64,000 nucleotides of DNA from Halomonas organivorans (GTDB taxonomy: Bacteria; Pseudomonadota; Gammaproteobacteria; Pseudomonadales; Halomonadaceae), in assembly GCF_014192055.1 (NCBI RefSeq), contig NZ_JACHXM010000012.1, positions 33,494-97,493 on the forward strand. Reading direction: 5' to 3'. The translations under genes and the position numbers were made by a program. Shown here piece by piece: positions 48,468-56,821 of the stretch (positions within the stretch are counted from its first letter, which is position 1; every line of letters starts with the position of its first letter). The notes beneath the pieces were generated by a model that did not search any database, was not told where the DNA came from, and saw nothing but the letters and a program-made list of their open reading frames with translations.

Positions 48468-48847
48468 TTTGTAACCTCAAGGGGCTGAGTTTGAGGTAGC
48501 TCATGCTCTTTCACGAGCATTCCCGGTCATGGCTCATTTTCTTCCGATCTCAAGTGTCGGACGTAATGTAAGTTTTTGTTACTAACTTTTAGCTATATAG
48601 AGATCTTTTTTTATTACATGAGATAGTTTTGATAAGCTAGCGCAGCATTATCAGTGTGTTATAGTCGATTTGTCCTAGTGGCGTATGAAGTTATTCATCC
48701 TGGGGATATGACGAATTGCACACCGTCTGGACTCGCTTGCCTTTGTATCCACCAGACATCCGAGCGGTGCCGGCTTGACTCCCTTCCTCTACCTCCTCCC
48801 CTCCCCCTAGAATGTGTCCCCATGAACATGATGGGCGAGGTGCACGA
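48468..48847. promoter_or_regulatory. Divergent regulatory region between the LuxR regulator and rdgB
   Basis: A 380-bp AT-rich gap without a gene. It contains the inverted repeat ATGCTC-N6-GAGCAT (48503-48520) about 35 bases before the regulator start, a plausible operator for autoregulation. T-rich stretches at about 48565-48620 suggest a promoter region, but no clear -35/-10 pair stands out. Confidence 0.45.
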
Positions 48848-49456
48848 ATGAATACTCCCCTGGTGCTAGCCAGTGGTAATGTCGGCAAGTTGCGCGAATT
48901 CGGGCGCTTGCTCGAACCGTTGGGCTTCGAGGTCCGGCCCCAGTCCGATTACGCGGTATCCGACGTCGAGGAAACCGGGCTGACCTTCGTCGAGAACGCC
49001 TTGCTCAAGGCTCGAGAAGCCAGCCGTGTCAGTGGATTGCCGGCGCTGGCCGACGATTCGGGGCTGGCCGTGGATGCCCTGCAGGGGCGTCCTGGAATCT
49101 ATTCCGCACGCTTCGCCGGTGAGCCGAAAAATGACGAGCGCAATAACGCGCATCTGCTCGAGGCCCTGAGCGAAGTCTCCGCCGACAGGCGCACCGCTCG
49201 CTATTGGTGTGTCCTCGTCCTGCTGCGTCATGCGGAGGATCCCGTCCCGCTGATCGTTCAACGGAGCTGGGATGGCAGCATTCTGACTGAAGCGCGTGGT
49301 GATGGTGGGTTTGGTTACGATCCGCTGTTCTGGATACCTGAGCGTGGCATGACGGCCGCCGAGCTTTCTGCCGAAGAGAAGAATCGTTTGAGCCATCGCG
49401 GTCGAGCCTTGCGTGCCCTGGTCGCTCAGCTCGATGCTCGATCGCTGTCAGCATGA
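48848..49456 (+). CDS. rdgB: dITP/XTP pyrophosphatase RdgB
   Basis: Hydrolyses non-canonical purine NTPs (dITP, XTP) to keep them out of DNA. HAM1-family motifs are LASGNVGKLREFGRLL at the N-terminus, TFVENALLKAREA, PALADDSGLAVDALQGRPGI and GDGGFGYDPLF. The ATG at 48848 has CGAGG upstream; 202 residues is normal. It overlaps hemW by four bases (ATGA). Confidence 0.95.
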   Translation: MNTPLVLASGNVGKLREFGRLLEPLGFEVRPQSDYAVSDVEETGLTFVENALLKAREASRVSGLPALADDSGLAVDALQGRPGIYSARFAGEPKNDERNNAHLLEALSEVSADRRTARYWCVLVLLRHAEDPVPLIVQRSWDGSILTEARGDGGFGYDPLFWIPERGMTAAELSAEEKNRLSHRGRALRALVAQLDARSLSA

Positions 49457-50625
49457 GCATGCCGTTGCCACCTGTCGCCCTCTACGTCCACGTTCCCTGG
49501 TGCGTGCGCAAATGCCCCTACTGCGATTTCAATTCACATGGCGTGGGTGCGTCGGCGAGCCTGCCGGAAGAAGCCTATCTGTCGGCGCTGATCGCCGATC
49601 TTGAGGCCGATCTCGCCCTGGCCGAGGGGCGAGAGCTGGTCAGCATCTTCATCGGAGGCGGTACGCCCAGCCTGATGTCGGACGGTTTCTATCGACGATT
49701 GCTGGAAGCCGTGTCGGCGCGACTGCCCTGGGCAGCGGACATCGAGATCACCCTGGAGGCCAATCCCGGGACGCTGGAGCGCGGTCGCTTTGCCGGCTAC
49801 CGCGAGGCAGGCATCAATCGCCTCTCGATCGGGGTACAGAGCTTTCAGCACGCCCAACTGACCGCTCTTGGACGCATCCATAGCGGTGATGACGCTCTTG
49901 CGGCGGTTGGTGAGGCGCGCGCGGCGGGGTTCGACAACCTCAACCTGGACCTGATGCATGGCCTACCGGGTCAGACGCCTGCGCTGGCCATCGCAGACCT
50001 GGAGACGGCCTTGTCGCTGGCCCCCGAGCATCTGTCCTGGTATCAGCTGACCCTGGAGCCGAATACCGAATTTCATTCGCATCCACCTCGGCTGCCCGAG
50101 GAAGAGATCCTCTGGGACATCCAGGATCTTGGCCACGAGAGATTGGAATCGGCAGGGCTCGAGCGCTATGAGATTTCCGCCTACGCCCGGCCTGGCCGCC
50201 AGGCGCGGCATAATCTCAACTACTGGTGCTTCGGTGACTACCTCGGGATAGGTGCCGGCGCTCATGGCAAGCTCAGCCGTCGGAGCGATTCCGGCCTGGA
50301 CATAGAGCGGCGCTGGAAAACCCGCCAGCCGAATTCCTATCTGCGCCGACAGCATGATCCCCGCGGCTTCCTGGCTGGCCGTGAAGCCATTGCGCCGCGA
50401 GAGCTGCCGCTGGAGTTCGCGATGAACGCGCTGAGACTCGTCGAGGGCGTTCCTCTGTCGACCTGGAAGGCCCATACGGGGCTCCCCGACGATCGGTTGC
50501 TGACCTGTCTCCAGGCGGCGAGCAAAAAAGGACTTCTGGTGGAAGACGAGGAAAGGCTTCGAGCCTCACCCCAGGGTCTATTATTCTTGAATGAATTGCT
50601 GGCCCTGATCGATGAGACGGGCTAG
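49453..50625 (+). CDS. hemW: Haem chaperone HemW (radical SAM)
   Basis: A radical-SAM protein related to HemN that binds haem and delivers it to respiratory enzymes. The cluster motif CVRKCPYC gives Cys17, Cys21 and Cys24, followed by DF as in HemW; IFIGGGTPSLM and the C-terminal HNLNYWCFGDYLGIGAGAHG are family signatures. It has 390 residues. Translationally coupled to rdgB, the common gammaproteobacterial arrangement. Confidence 0.94.
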   Translation: MSMPLPPVALYVHVPWCVRKCPYCDFNSHGVGASASLPEEAYLSALIADLEADLALAEGRELVSIFIGGGTPSLMSDGFYRRLLEAVSARLPWAADIEITLEANPGTLERGRFAGYREAGINRLSIGVQSFQHAQLTALGRIHSGDDALAAVGEARAAGFDNLNLDLMHGLPGQTPALAIADLETALSLAPEHLSWYQLTLEPNTEFHSHPPRLPEEEILWDIQDLGHERLESAGLERYEISAYARPGRQARHNLNYWCFGDYLGIGAGAHGKLSRRSDSGLDIERRWKTRQPNSYLRRQHDPRGFLAGREAIAPRELPLEFAMNALRLVEGVPLSTWKAHTGLPDDRLLTCLQAASKKGLLVEDEERLRASPQGLLFLNELLALIDETG

Positions 50626-50662
50626 ACGCATTGCCATACGTCAACATGGAGTCGACGACATT

Positions 50663-51334
50663 ATGACCAAGACCGTTCGCATGATCGCGCCGCTGGCGGC
50701 CGCCGTCCTGCTGGTCGGCTGTACCACCACCGACCCCTATTCCGGGCAGACCCAGCGCAGCAAGACCGGTACCGGAGCGGCCATCGGCGCCGTGGTCGGT
50801 GCCGCCGCCGGGGCCCTCAGTGGCGACGGCAGCACCAGTCGACGCGATCGCGCGCTGATCGGCGCCGCCGTTGGGGCCGCCGCCGGTGGCGGTATCGGCG
50901 CCTACATGGACAAGCAGGAAGAGCAGCTGCGGCAAAGCATGGAAGGGACCGGTATCGGTGTCGAACGACAGGGCAACGACATCATCCTCAACATGCCGAG
51001 CAGCGTGACCTTTGGCTTTGATTCCAGCGAGCTGACCATGCAGGCGCGCAATGCCCTGAATGACGTGTCCTCGGTGCTGACGCAATATCCGGAGACGCGC
51101 GTCAATATCGCCGGCCATACCGACAGCACCGGCGATGCAGCCTACAATCAGCGTCTCTCTGAGCGCCGTGCCCAGGCTGTCGGCGGCTACCTCTCGCAAT
51201 CCGGTGTCGCATCCAACCGTCTCTACATGAACGGCTATGGCGAGAACCAGCCGGTAGCGAGCAACGAGACCGAATCCGGGCGGGCCCAGAACCGTCGTGT
51301 GGAGATCACCCTGACGCCCATCAACCAGGGCTGA
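50663..51334 (+). CDS. OmpA-family lipoprotein (YiaD-like)
   Basis: An outer-membrane lipoprotein that binds peptidoglycan. The lipobox VLLVGC follows a short signal; a Gly-zipper region (GAAIGAVVGAAAGALSGDG, ALIGAAVGAAAGGGIGAY) precedes a C-terminal OmpA domain (about 100-220) with GFDSSELTMQARNALNDVS, the diaminopimelate-binding NIAGHTDSTGDAAYNQRLSE and NRRVEITL. The start at 50663 (MTKTVRMIAPLAAAVLL) has GGAG upstream. It has 223 residues. It is followed by a good terminator. Confidence 0.9.
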   Translation: MTKTVRMIAPLAAAVLLVGCTTTDPYSGQTQRSKTGTGAAIGAVVGAAAGALSGDGSTSRRDRALIGAAVGAAAGGGIGAYMDKQEEQLRQSMEGTGIGVERQGNDIILNMPSSVTFGFDSSELTMQARNALNDVSSVLTQYPETRVNIAGHTDSTGDAAYNQRLSERRAQAVGGYLSQSGVASNRLYMNGYGENQPVASNETESGRAQNRRVEITLTPINQG

Positions 51335-51360
51335 TCAGGCCTCACATGCCGCCCGTCGCC

Positions 51361-51391
51361 GGCCCGTCTCCCTCGTGGGGGCGGGCCTTTT
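51361..51391 (+). terminator. Terminator after the OmpA-family gene
   Basis: GGCCCG and CGGGCC (with additional CTCCC/GGGGG pairing inside) form a stem followed by TTTT, 27 bases after the stop. Likely rho-independent. Confidence 0.8.
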
Positions 51392-51416
51392 CCTTGCTGA
51401 ATACCCGATATCCGCC

Positions 51417-52259
51417 ATGCTTTCCTACCAGCACGCCTACCATGCCGGCAACTTCGCCGACGTTCACAAGCATCTGACGCTTTATGCCGTCGGCGATTAC
51501 CTTTTACGTAAAAAAACACCCATTACGTATATGGATACTCATGCGGGTCGCGGGCTCTATCCGCTGGCGGCAGCTGAGACGGCACGGCTACAGGAGTACC
51601 AGGACGGTGTCGCGCGTCTATGGGAGGCCCGCTCGAGGCTTGCCGGCACCCCTCTGCTGGATGTTTGGTTGGCCGCACTGGCCGAAGCCCAATCCGGTGC
51701 TTCGCTCGATCACTACCCTGGCTCTCCCTGGTGGTTATCGCATCGGCTTCGGGAACAGGACCAGCTGCGCTTGTTCGAACTGCATCCCGGAGAGCACGAG
51801 CATCTTTCCGGTCAGGCCTTTGCCAGCAGGGTGAGGTATGTCCATGGGGATGGCCTGGCGGGTCTGCTGTCAGCACTGCCCGTCAAGACGCCGCGGCTTT
51901 GCGTGCTGATCGATCCCAGCTATGAGCGCAAGGCGGAGTATGAAGAGGTGGCCGAGACCGTGCTCTTGGCCATGCGCAAGGTGCGCCATGCCGTGGTCAT
52001 GATCTGGTACCCGCTGTTGCCCGCCGGACGCCATCAGGTGCTGTTGGAAAGCCTGCGCGACGGCGGGCTGCGCAAGATCTGGCGCAGCGAACTGACGCTG
52101 GACGATCCCGGTGAGCGGCACGGCATGTACGGCAGCGGCATGCTGGTGGTGAATCCGCCCTGGGGACTCGGCGAGCGGATCAATGAGGCCATGGGTGCGC
52201 TGCTGCCGCTGTGGGGACCCTCCGCCCGGCATCGCGGCGACTGGTGGGTGGAAGAATAG
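51417..52259 (+). CDS. rlmJ: 23S rRNA (adenine-2030-N6)-methyltransferase RlmJ
   Basis: Methylates A2030 of 23S rRNA. It starts MLSYQHAYHAGNFADVHKHL, the family's N-terminus, followed by YMDTHAGRGLYPL (SAM-binding region) and the catalytic loop LIDPSYERKAEYEEV; E. coli has DPPYE there. The C-terminus is GSGMLVVNPPWGLGERI. The ATG at 51417 is preferred over an in-frame codon 42 bases upstream that lies in the terminator. It has 280 residues. Confidence 0.93.
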   Translation: MLSYQHAYHAGNFADVHKHLTLYAVGDYLLRKKTPITYMDTHAGRGLYPLAAAETARLQEYQDGVARLWEARSRLAGTPLLDVWLAALAEAQSGASLDHYPGSPWWLSHRLREQDQLRLFELHPGEHEHLSGQAFASRVRYVHGDGLAGLLSALPVKTPRLCVLIDPSYERKAEYEEVAETVLLAMRKVRHAVVMIWYPLLPAGRHQVLLESLRDGGLRKIWRSELTLDDPGERHGMYGSGMLVVNPPWGLGERINEAMGALLPLWGPSARHRGDWWVEE

Positions 52260-52395
52260 TATTGTGGCGAGCATGCCCGACGCCGGAGCGTGTGCCGGGC
52301 GCTAGCGACTCGCTTGCTTGCCGAGGCAGGAGCTGCCGCGGATCTCGCCCGGCGGGGGGGGCGGAAAGCCGGTGTCAGGCCCCGACTTCTGCGCC

Positions 52396-53766
52396 CTATT
52401 TGCCGATGCAGAAGCTGCCGAAGATCTCCCCCAGCAGGTCGTCGGCGCTGAACTCGCCGGTGATCTCCCCAAGCGCCTGCTGGGCGTCGCGCAGGTCTTC
52501 GGCGAGCAGCTCCCCGGCCCCGTAACCCGATAGCTGCGCCTCACCGTTACAAAGTGACTGTCCGGCGCGGTCCAGGGCATCCAAATGACGCCGCCGGGCC
52601 GAGAAGCGTCCCTCGGTGGTCGTCGAGTATCCCATTATCGCCTTGAGATGCTCCTTCAGGTTATCCACACCCTCGCCGGTCTTCGCCGACAGCCGCACCA
52701 CCGGGGTGGCTGTGGACAAGTCGAGACCGGGCGTTTCGTGGCTGGTATCCACCTTGTTGCGAACCAGGGTCAGGCGAGAAGGGTCCGCCAGGCGCTCGAC
52801 GAATTCTGGCCAGATGGCCATGGGATCGAGCGCCTCGGTGGTGGCGGCATCGACCATCAGCAGTACTCGATCGGCCTTGGCGATTTCTTCCCAGGCTCGG
52901 GCGACTCCGATGCGTTCCACGGCGTCCGGGGTATCGCGCAAGCCGGCGGTGTCGATGACGTGCAACGGCATGCCGTCCAGGTGAATGTGCTCGCGGAGCA
53001 CGTCCCGGGTGGTGCCTTCGATCTCGGTGACGATGGCGGTTTCCTGGGCGGTGAGTGCATTGAGCAGGCTGGACTTGCCGGCGTTGGGGCGACCGGCAAT
53101 CACTACGCTCATGCCCTCGCGCATCAGCGCCCCCTGTGCTGCCGCAGCGCGCACTTCGCCCAGTTCGTTCTGCACCTCGGCCAGCTTGCCCGCCACATGG
53201 CCATCGGCCAGGAAGTCGATCTCCTCCTCGGGGAAGTCGATGGCCGCCTCGACGTACATGCGCAGCTCGATCAGACGCTGGACCAGTGTCTCGACTCGCC
53301 GCGAGAACTCACCCTGCAGCGAGCGCAGGGCGTTCTCGGCGGCGCCCCGCGAACTGGCCTCGATCAGGTCGGCGATCGCCTCGGCCTGGGCCAGGTCCAG
53401 CTTGTCGTTGAGGAAGGCGCGCTCGGAGAACTCGCCGGGACGAGCGAGGCGAGCGCCCAGCCGCACGCAGTGCTCCAGCAGCAGATCCATGAGCACCGGG
53501 CCGCCATGCCCTTGCAGCTCCAGTACGTCCTCGCCGGTGAATGAGTTCGGCCCTTCGAACAGCAGCGCGATCCCCTCGTCGATCATGCCGTGCTCGCCCC
53601 GGAAGGGGCCATAGAGGGCGTAGCGCGGTGCAGGGCAATGTCCCAGCAGGCTCTCGGCGATCGCTCGGCAGGCGGGCCCTGAGACGCGAATGATGCCTAT
53701 GCCGCCACGACCGGGAGGCGTAGCCAGGGCGGCAATGGTGTCCTGTGGATAGAGGCTTTCGGCCAT
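52396..53766 (-). CDS. mnmE: tRNA uridine-5-carboxymethylaminomethyl modification GTPase MnmE
   Basis: The GTPase partner of MnmG. The folate-binding N-terminal domain ([20 protein letters not shown]) is followed by the helical and G domains: G1 [39 protein letters not shown], and the C-terminal FCIGK, which contains the catalytic Cys. It has 456 residues, as expected. It follows yidC across a stem-loop in the rpmH-rnpA-yidC-mnmE order. Confidence 0.96.
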   Translation of the reverse strand: MAESLYPQDTIAALATPPGRGGIGIIRVSGPACRAIAESLLGHCPAPRYALYGPFRGEHGMIDEGIALLFEGPNSFTGEDVLELQGHGGPVLMDLLLEHCVRLGARLARPGEFSERAFLNDKLDLAQAEAIADLIEASSRGAAENALRSLQGEFSRRVETLVQRLIELRMYVEAAIDFPEEEIDFLADGHVAGKLAEVQNELGEVRAAAAQGALMREGMSVVIAGRPNAGKSSLLNALTAQETAIVTEIEGTTRDVLREHIHLDGMPLHVIDTAGLRDTPDAVERIGVARAWEEIAKADRVLLMVDAATTEALDPMAIWPEFVERLADPSRLTLVRNKVDTSHETPGLDLSTATPVVRLSAKTGEGVDNLKEHLKAIMGYSTTTEGRFSARRRHLDALDRAGQSLCNGEAQLSGYGAGELLAEDLRDAQQALGEITGEFSADDLLGEIFGSFCIGK

Positions 53767-53818
53767 CGGTGACTCCTCGGTGAGACGTCGCTATTGTCCG
53801 TATCCGGCCCCTCAAACG

Positions 53819-53846
53819 CCAGACCCCCGCCGAGGCGGGGGTCTGG
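53819..53846 (-). terminator. Strong stem-loop between yidC and mnmE
   Basis: CCAGACCCCCGCC and GGCGGGGGTCTGG form a 12-13-bp perfect stem with a very small loop, about 35 bases after the yidC stop on the minus strand. No clear T tract follows. It is either a terminator or a processing/stability element. Confidence 0.6.
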
Positions 53847-53880
53847 AGCAGGAGCGAAGACGCCGCTACGGGGCTTGCCG

Positions 53881-55560
53881 TTACTTCGTCTTCATGCCCT
53901 TGCCGACGTTGGGATCGGCCTCGATCCGACGCGTGATGAAGTACTGCTGGGCAATGGAGGTGATGTTGTTCACCACCCAGTAGATCACCAGACCGGCCGG
54001 GAACCACAGGAAGAAGAATGTGAAGACCACCGGCAGCAGCTTCATGATCTTCGCCTGGGTCGGATCCGGCGGCGTCGGGTTCAGCAGCTGCTGTACGAAC
54101 ATCGAGGCGCCCATCAGGATCGGCAGCACGAAGTAGGGATCCTTCACCGAGAGGTCCTGAATCCAGAACATGAAGGGTGCGTGGCGCAGCTCCACGGACT
54201 CGAGCAGCATCCAGTACAGGGCGATGAACACCGGCATCTGCACCACGATCGGCAGACAGCCGCCCAGAGGATTGATCTTCTCCTTCTGGTAGAACTTCAT
54301 CATCTCCTGGGACATCTTCTGGCGGTCGTCGCCGTACTGCTCCTTCAGGCGCTGCATCTCCGGACCCAGCTTGCGCATCCGTGCCATGGACTTGTAGGCC
54401 TTGGCGGACAACGGCAGCAGGGCGGTCTTGACCAGCAGGGTCAGGATGACGATCGACCAGCCCCAGTTGCCGATCAGGTCCTGGATGTGGTCCAGCAGCC
54501 AGAACAGCGGGTTGGCGATGAACCACAGCCAGCCGAAGTCGACGGTCAGTTCCAGATGGGGAGCGACCGCCTCGAGACGATCCTGGACCTTGGGACCCAT
54601 GTAGAGGGTGGCGCTCAGGTCGGCGGCGCTGCCCGGGGCCACGCTCTGCGAGGCTCCGGCGAACGCCGCCACGTTGCGTCCCTGTGAGTCGGTGGTCGCA
54701 TAGTAGAGGTTCTTCTGGTCCTGGGGCGGCGCCCAGGCCGAAGTGAAGTAGTGCTGGATCATGGCGACCCAGCCGCCTTCGACGTCGCGGTTTTCGAAGT
54801 TGCCGTTCTTGATGTCTTCGAAGTCGACCTTCAGGTAGCTGTCCTCGGGCGTGGAGTAGGCGGCGCCCAGATAGGAGCGCATGCCCATCTTCGGGCCGGT
54901 CGAGGGGTCGCTGCTGTCGTCGCGAACCAGTTGGCCGATGAAGCGTGCCGTGACCGGGGTCTCGCCCTGGTTGTCCACGAGGTAGTCGACCTTCACCGCG
55001 TAGCTGTCGCGATCGAAGGTGAAGCGCTTGATGACGTCGACGCCGTTGACTTGGGCAGTAAGGTCAACCTGCAACTGGTTCGCGCCATCTCCAAGTCGGT
55101 ATTCGGTCTGTTCGGGGGTAAAGGTCAGGCGGCCCTGATGGCCTTCCAGCTGCAGGCCGGAGCGGGCCACGTAGCTGCGCGACTGGTTGTCGGAGAGCAG
55201 TACGAAGGGCTGGCCGGAATCGAGGGCGTACTGATGCTGGGGGAGGGCGGCGTAAACGATGTCGCCGCCCTGGGGATCGATGCGCACGTCCAGGACGTCG
55301 GTGGCGACGGCCACCAGGTCGCGACTGTTGCTGGCCGGGGCCTGGCCGGGAATGCTGCCGGCCATGTCTGCCGTCGCCTGCTGGTTGGCAGGCACCGAAA
55401 GATCATCGCCGGAAGACGCCGAGGGCGCCTGGCCCGCGCTTGAAATGGCCGGGGCCTCGGGGGCGGTAGCCACCTGACCGTAATCCTGATTCCACTGCAC
55501 GACGATCAGGTAGGCGAGGACCGCCAGGGGAATCAGCAGTAAGAGTCGTTTTACATCCAT
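53881..55560 (-). CDS. yidC: Membrane protein insertase YidC
   Basis: Inserts and folds inner-membrane proteins, alone or with SecYEG. The start at 55560 gives MDVKRLLLLIPLAVLAYLIV, the first membrane helix, then a large periplasmic domain (about 40-340) and the conserved core with LFWLLDHIQDLIGNWGWSIV, AYKSMARMRKLGPEMQRLKE, NPLGGCLPIVVQMPVFIALY and FPAGLVIYWVVNN. It has 559 residues, typical for gammaproteobacteria. It works on ATP synthase a and c subunits, encoded in this window. Confidence 0.96.
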   Translation of the reverse strand: MDVKRLLLLIPLAVLAYLIVVQWNQDYGQVATAPEAPAISSAGQAPSASSGDDLSVPANQQATADMAGSIPGQAPASNSRDLVAVATDVLDVRIDPQGGDIVYAALPQHQYALDSGQPFVLLSDNQSRSYVARSGLQLEGHQGRLTFTPEQTEYRLGDGANQLQVDLTAQVNGVDVIKRFTFDRDSYAVKVDYLVDNQGETPVTARFIGQLVRDDSSDPSTGPKMGMRSYLGAAYSTPEDSYLKVDFEDIKNGNFENRDVEGGWVAMIQHYFTSAWAPPQDQKNLYYATTDSQGRNVAAFAGASQSVAPGSAADLSATLYMGPKVQDRLEAVAPHLELTVDFGWLWFIANPLFWLLDHIQDLIGNWGWSIVILTLLVKTALLPLSAKAYKSMARMRKLGPEMQRLKEQYGDDRQKMSQEMMKFYQKEKINPLGGCLPIVVQMPVFIALYWMLLESVELRHAPFMFWIQDLSVKDPYFVLPILMGASMFVQQLLNPTPPDPTQAKIMKLLPVVFTFFFLWFPAGLVIYWVVNNITSIAQQYFITRRIEADPNVGKGMKTK

Positions 55561-55630
55561 GAGGGGTCTGCTCGATGGGTGGTGAACAATCCGATGGCAC
55601 GATGCCACTCGACGGTCCGACATACGCAAA

Positions 55631-55649
55631 AGCCTGCCGAGGGCAGGCT
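55631..55649 (-). terminator. Stem-loop between rnpA and yidC
   Basis: On the minus strand AGCCTGCC-CTC-GGCAGGCT forms an 8-bp stem directly followed by TTTGC. It lies where yidD would normally be coded, and could end or attenuate rpmH-rnpA transcripts before yidC. Confidence 0.6.
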
Positions 55650-55766
55650 ATCGTCGGCTCGCCGAGCGTCCCTTGGAAGCGCGGCGGCGTCAAGCAGGGG
55701 GGCGTCTGGCATGATCATGCGCATGTTGGCTCCTGGCGGTGCCGACAGCAGTGTGCAGGCGCATTA

Positions 55767-56159
55767 TCACTGACTTGCCGTAGGGGCATCATGTTTCGCC
55801 GCCTTGGCAGCCTCGCGTTCCAGCCGTCGCCACATGCCATGAAGCTGGCGATGGACGGTGGCGTTATCGAGTTCATGAACGCCGCGTCTGGCAAGCAGCA
55901 CGATATCCACAGGAGGGAGTCGATGCTGGCTCAGGCGGATGGACTCGCGCGCCAGGCGCTTGAGACGGTTGCGGTCGACGGCTCGACGCACGTTCTTCTT
56001 GCTGAAGATCAGCCCGAGGCGAGGATGTCCCATGGGGTTGGGCGAGGCCAGGGCCATTAATCCCTTGCCATGGACCTTGAAGGCCGCCGTCTCGAAGACA
56101 CGTCGATAGTCCCCGGCGGTCAGCAATCGCAGCCGCCGGGGAAAGCCCTGACAGGACAC
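55767..56159 (-). CDS. rnpA: Ribonuclease P protein component
   Basis: The protein subunit of RNase P, which matures tRNA 5' ends with the RNA component. The signature RRAVDRNRLKRLARESIRL holds the basic RNR helix, and FPRRLRLLTAGDYRRVFE is the typical N-terminus. I choose GTG at 56159, just after the rpmH stop (MSCQGFPRRL when translated); earlier in-frame codons overlap rpmH. The length is about 130 residues. It lies between rpmH and yidC. Confidence 0.94.
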   Translation of the reverse strand: MSCQGFPRRLRLLTAGDYRRVFETAAFKVHGKGLMALASPNPMGHPRLGLIFSKKNVRRAVDRNRLKRLARESIRLSQHRLPPVDIVLLARRGVHELDNATVHRQLHGMWRRLEREAAKAAKHDAPTASQ

Positions 56160-56170
56160 GAGGTCCGCGC

Positions 56171-56305
56171 TCAGGCGCTCAGGCGCTTGCGGCCCTTGGC
56201 ACGACGACGTGCCAGGACGGCACGACCGTTCTTGGTGGCCATACGAGCACGGAAGCCGTGCGCGCGCTTGCGCTTGAGAACGCTGGGTTGAAAGGTGCGT
56301 TTCAT
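56171..56305 (-). CDS. rpmH: 50S ribosomal protein L34
   Basis: A 44-residue ribosomal protein. It starts [20 protein letters not shown] and continues with [20 protein letters not shown], ending LSA, matching the family throughout. It is the first gene of the rpmH-rnpA-yidC-mnmE run and is divergent from dnaA across the origin region. Confidence 0.98.
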   Translation of the reverse strand: MKRTFQPSVLKRKRAHGFRARMATKNGRAVLARRRAKGRKRLSA

Positions 56306-56489
56306 AACTCGTTATTCCCACGTGGTTTTTGGAACAAATCGGCGATTCAGAGGCGCCCGGGTTCCGGTGGGGAATCCGGGTAGATTCGGCTCAGGACCGG
56401 AAATTGTAGTGATTTTGTGCCCGCGGCGCAATTTTTCCTTGGCGACGCCAGCGGCGGCACCGGCCATGATCGGCCCATATGGCTACTAC

Positions 56490-56765
56490 AGTTACTAAAT
56501 AAGTCTTTTTATTAAACCCTGTTATTATTAATGGGGAAGGATTTTGTGGATAAGCATGATTTTCAATTAAAATACAAATAATTAAGCGATTCAATCTGGT
56601 GTGGATAGGCTATTGGAAAAAGGTGGAGGCCCCGTGGAGGAGCGGTGTACGTCTGCGGACATTATCCACAGGCCGGAGGTTGTTCCCAGGTGTCACGCAT
56701 TCTCTCCCGCGCTTCCAGGCCATATTATCCACAGGCGTGGTGGAATCTTGGGTTCATGTGGATAA
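56490..56765. other. Probable chromosomal replication origin (oriC)
   Basis: Between rpmH and dnaA lie four exact DnaA boxes: TGTGGATAA at 56545, TTATCCACA at 56662, TTATCCACA at 56725 and TGTGGATAA at 56757; a one-mismatch TGTGGATAG is at 56600. An AT-rich unwinding-type segment spans about 56490-56590 (TTTTTATTAAA, ATTATTAATG, AATTAAAATACAAATAATTAA). This is the origin position and architecture found in Pseudomonas. Confidence 0.85.
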
Positions 56766-56821
56766 CCTGGCAATCGCACGATACAATGCCCGGTCGTTCT
56801 TCAACCCAATGGTGAGGTCGC

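Noticed and set aside
55561..55733. 57-codon frame between rnpA and yidC with AGGAG upstream
   Set aside because: It contains a hairpin, has no YidD motif, and ends at the yidC start; it does not look like a protein.
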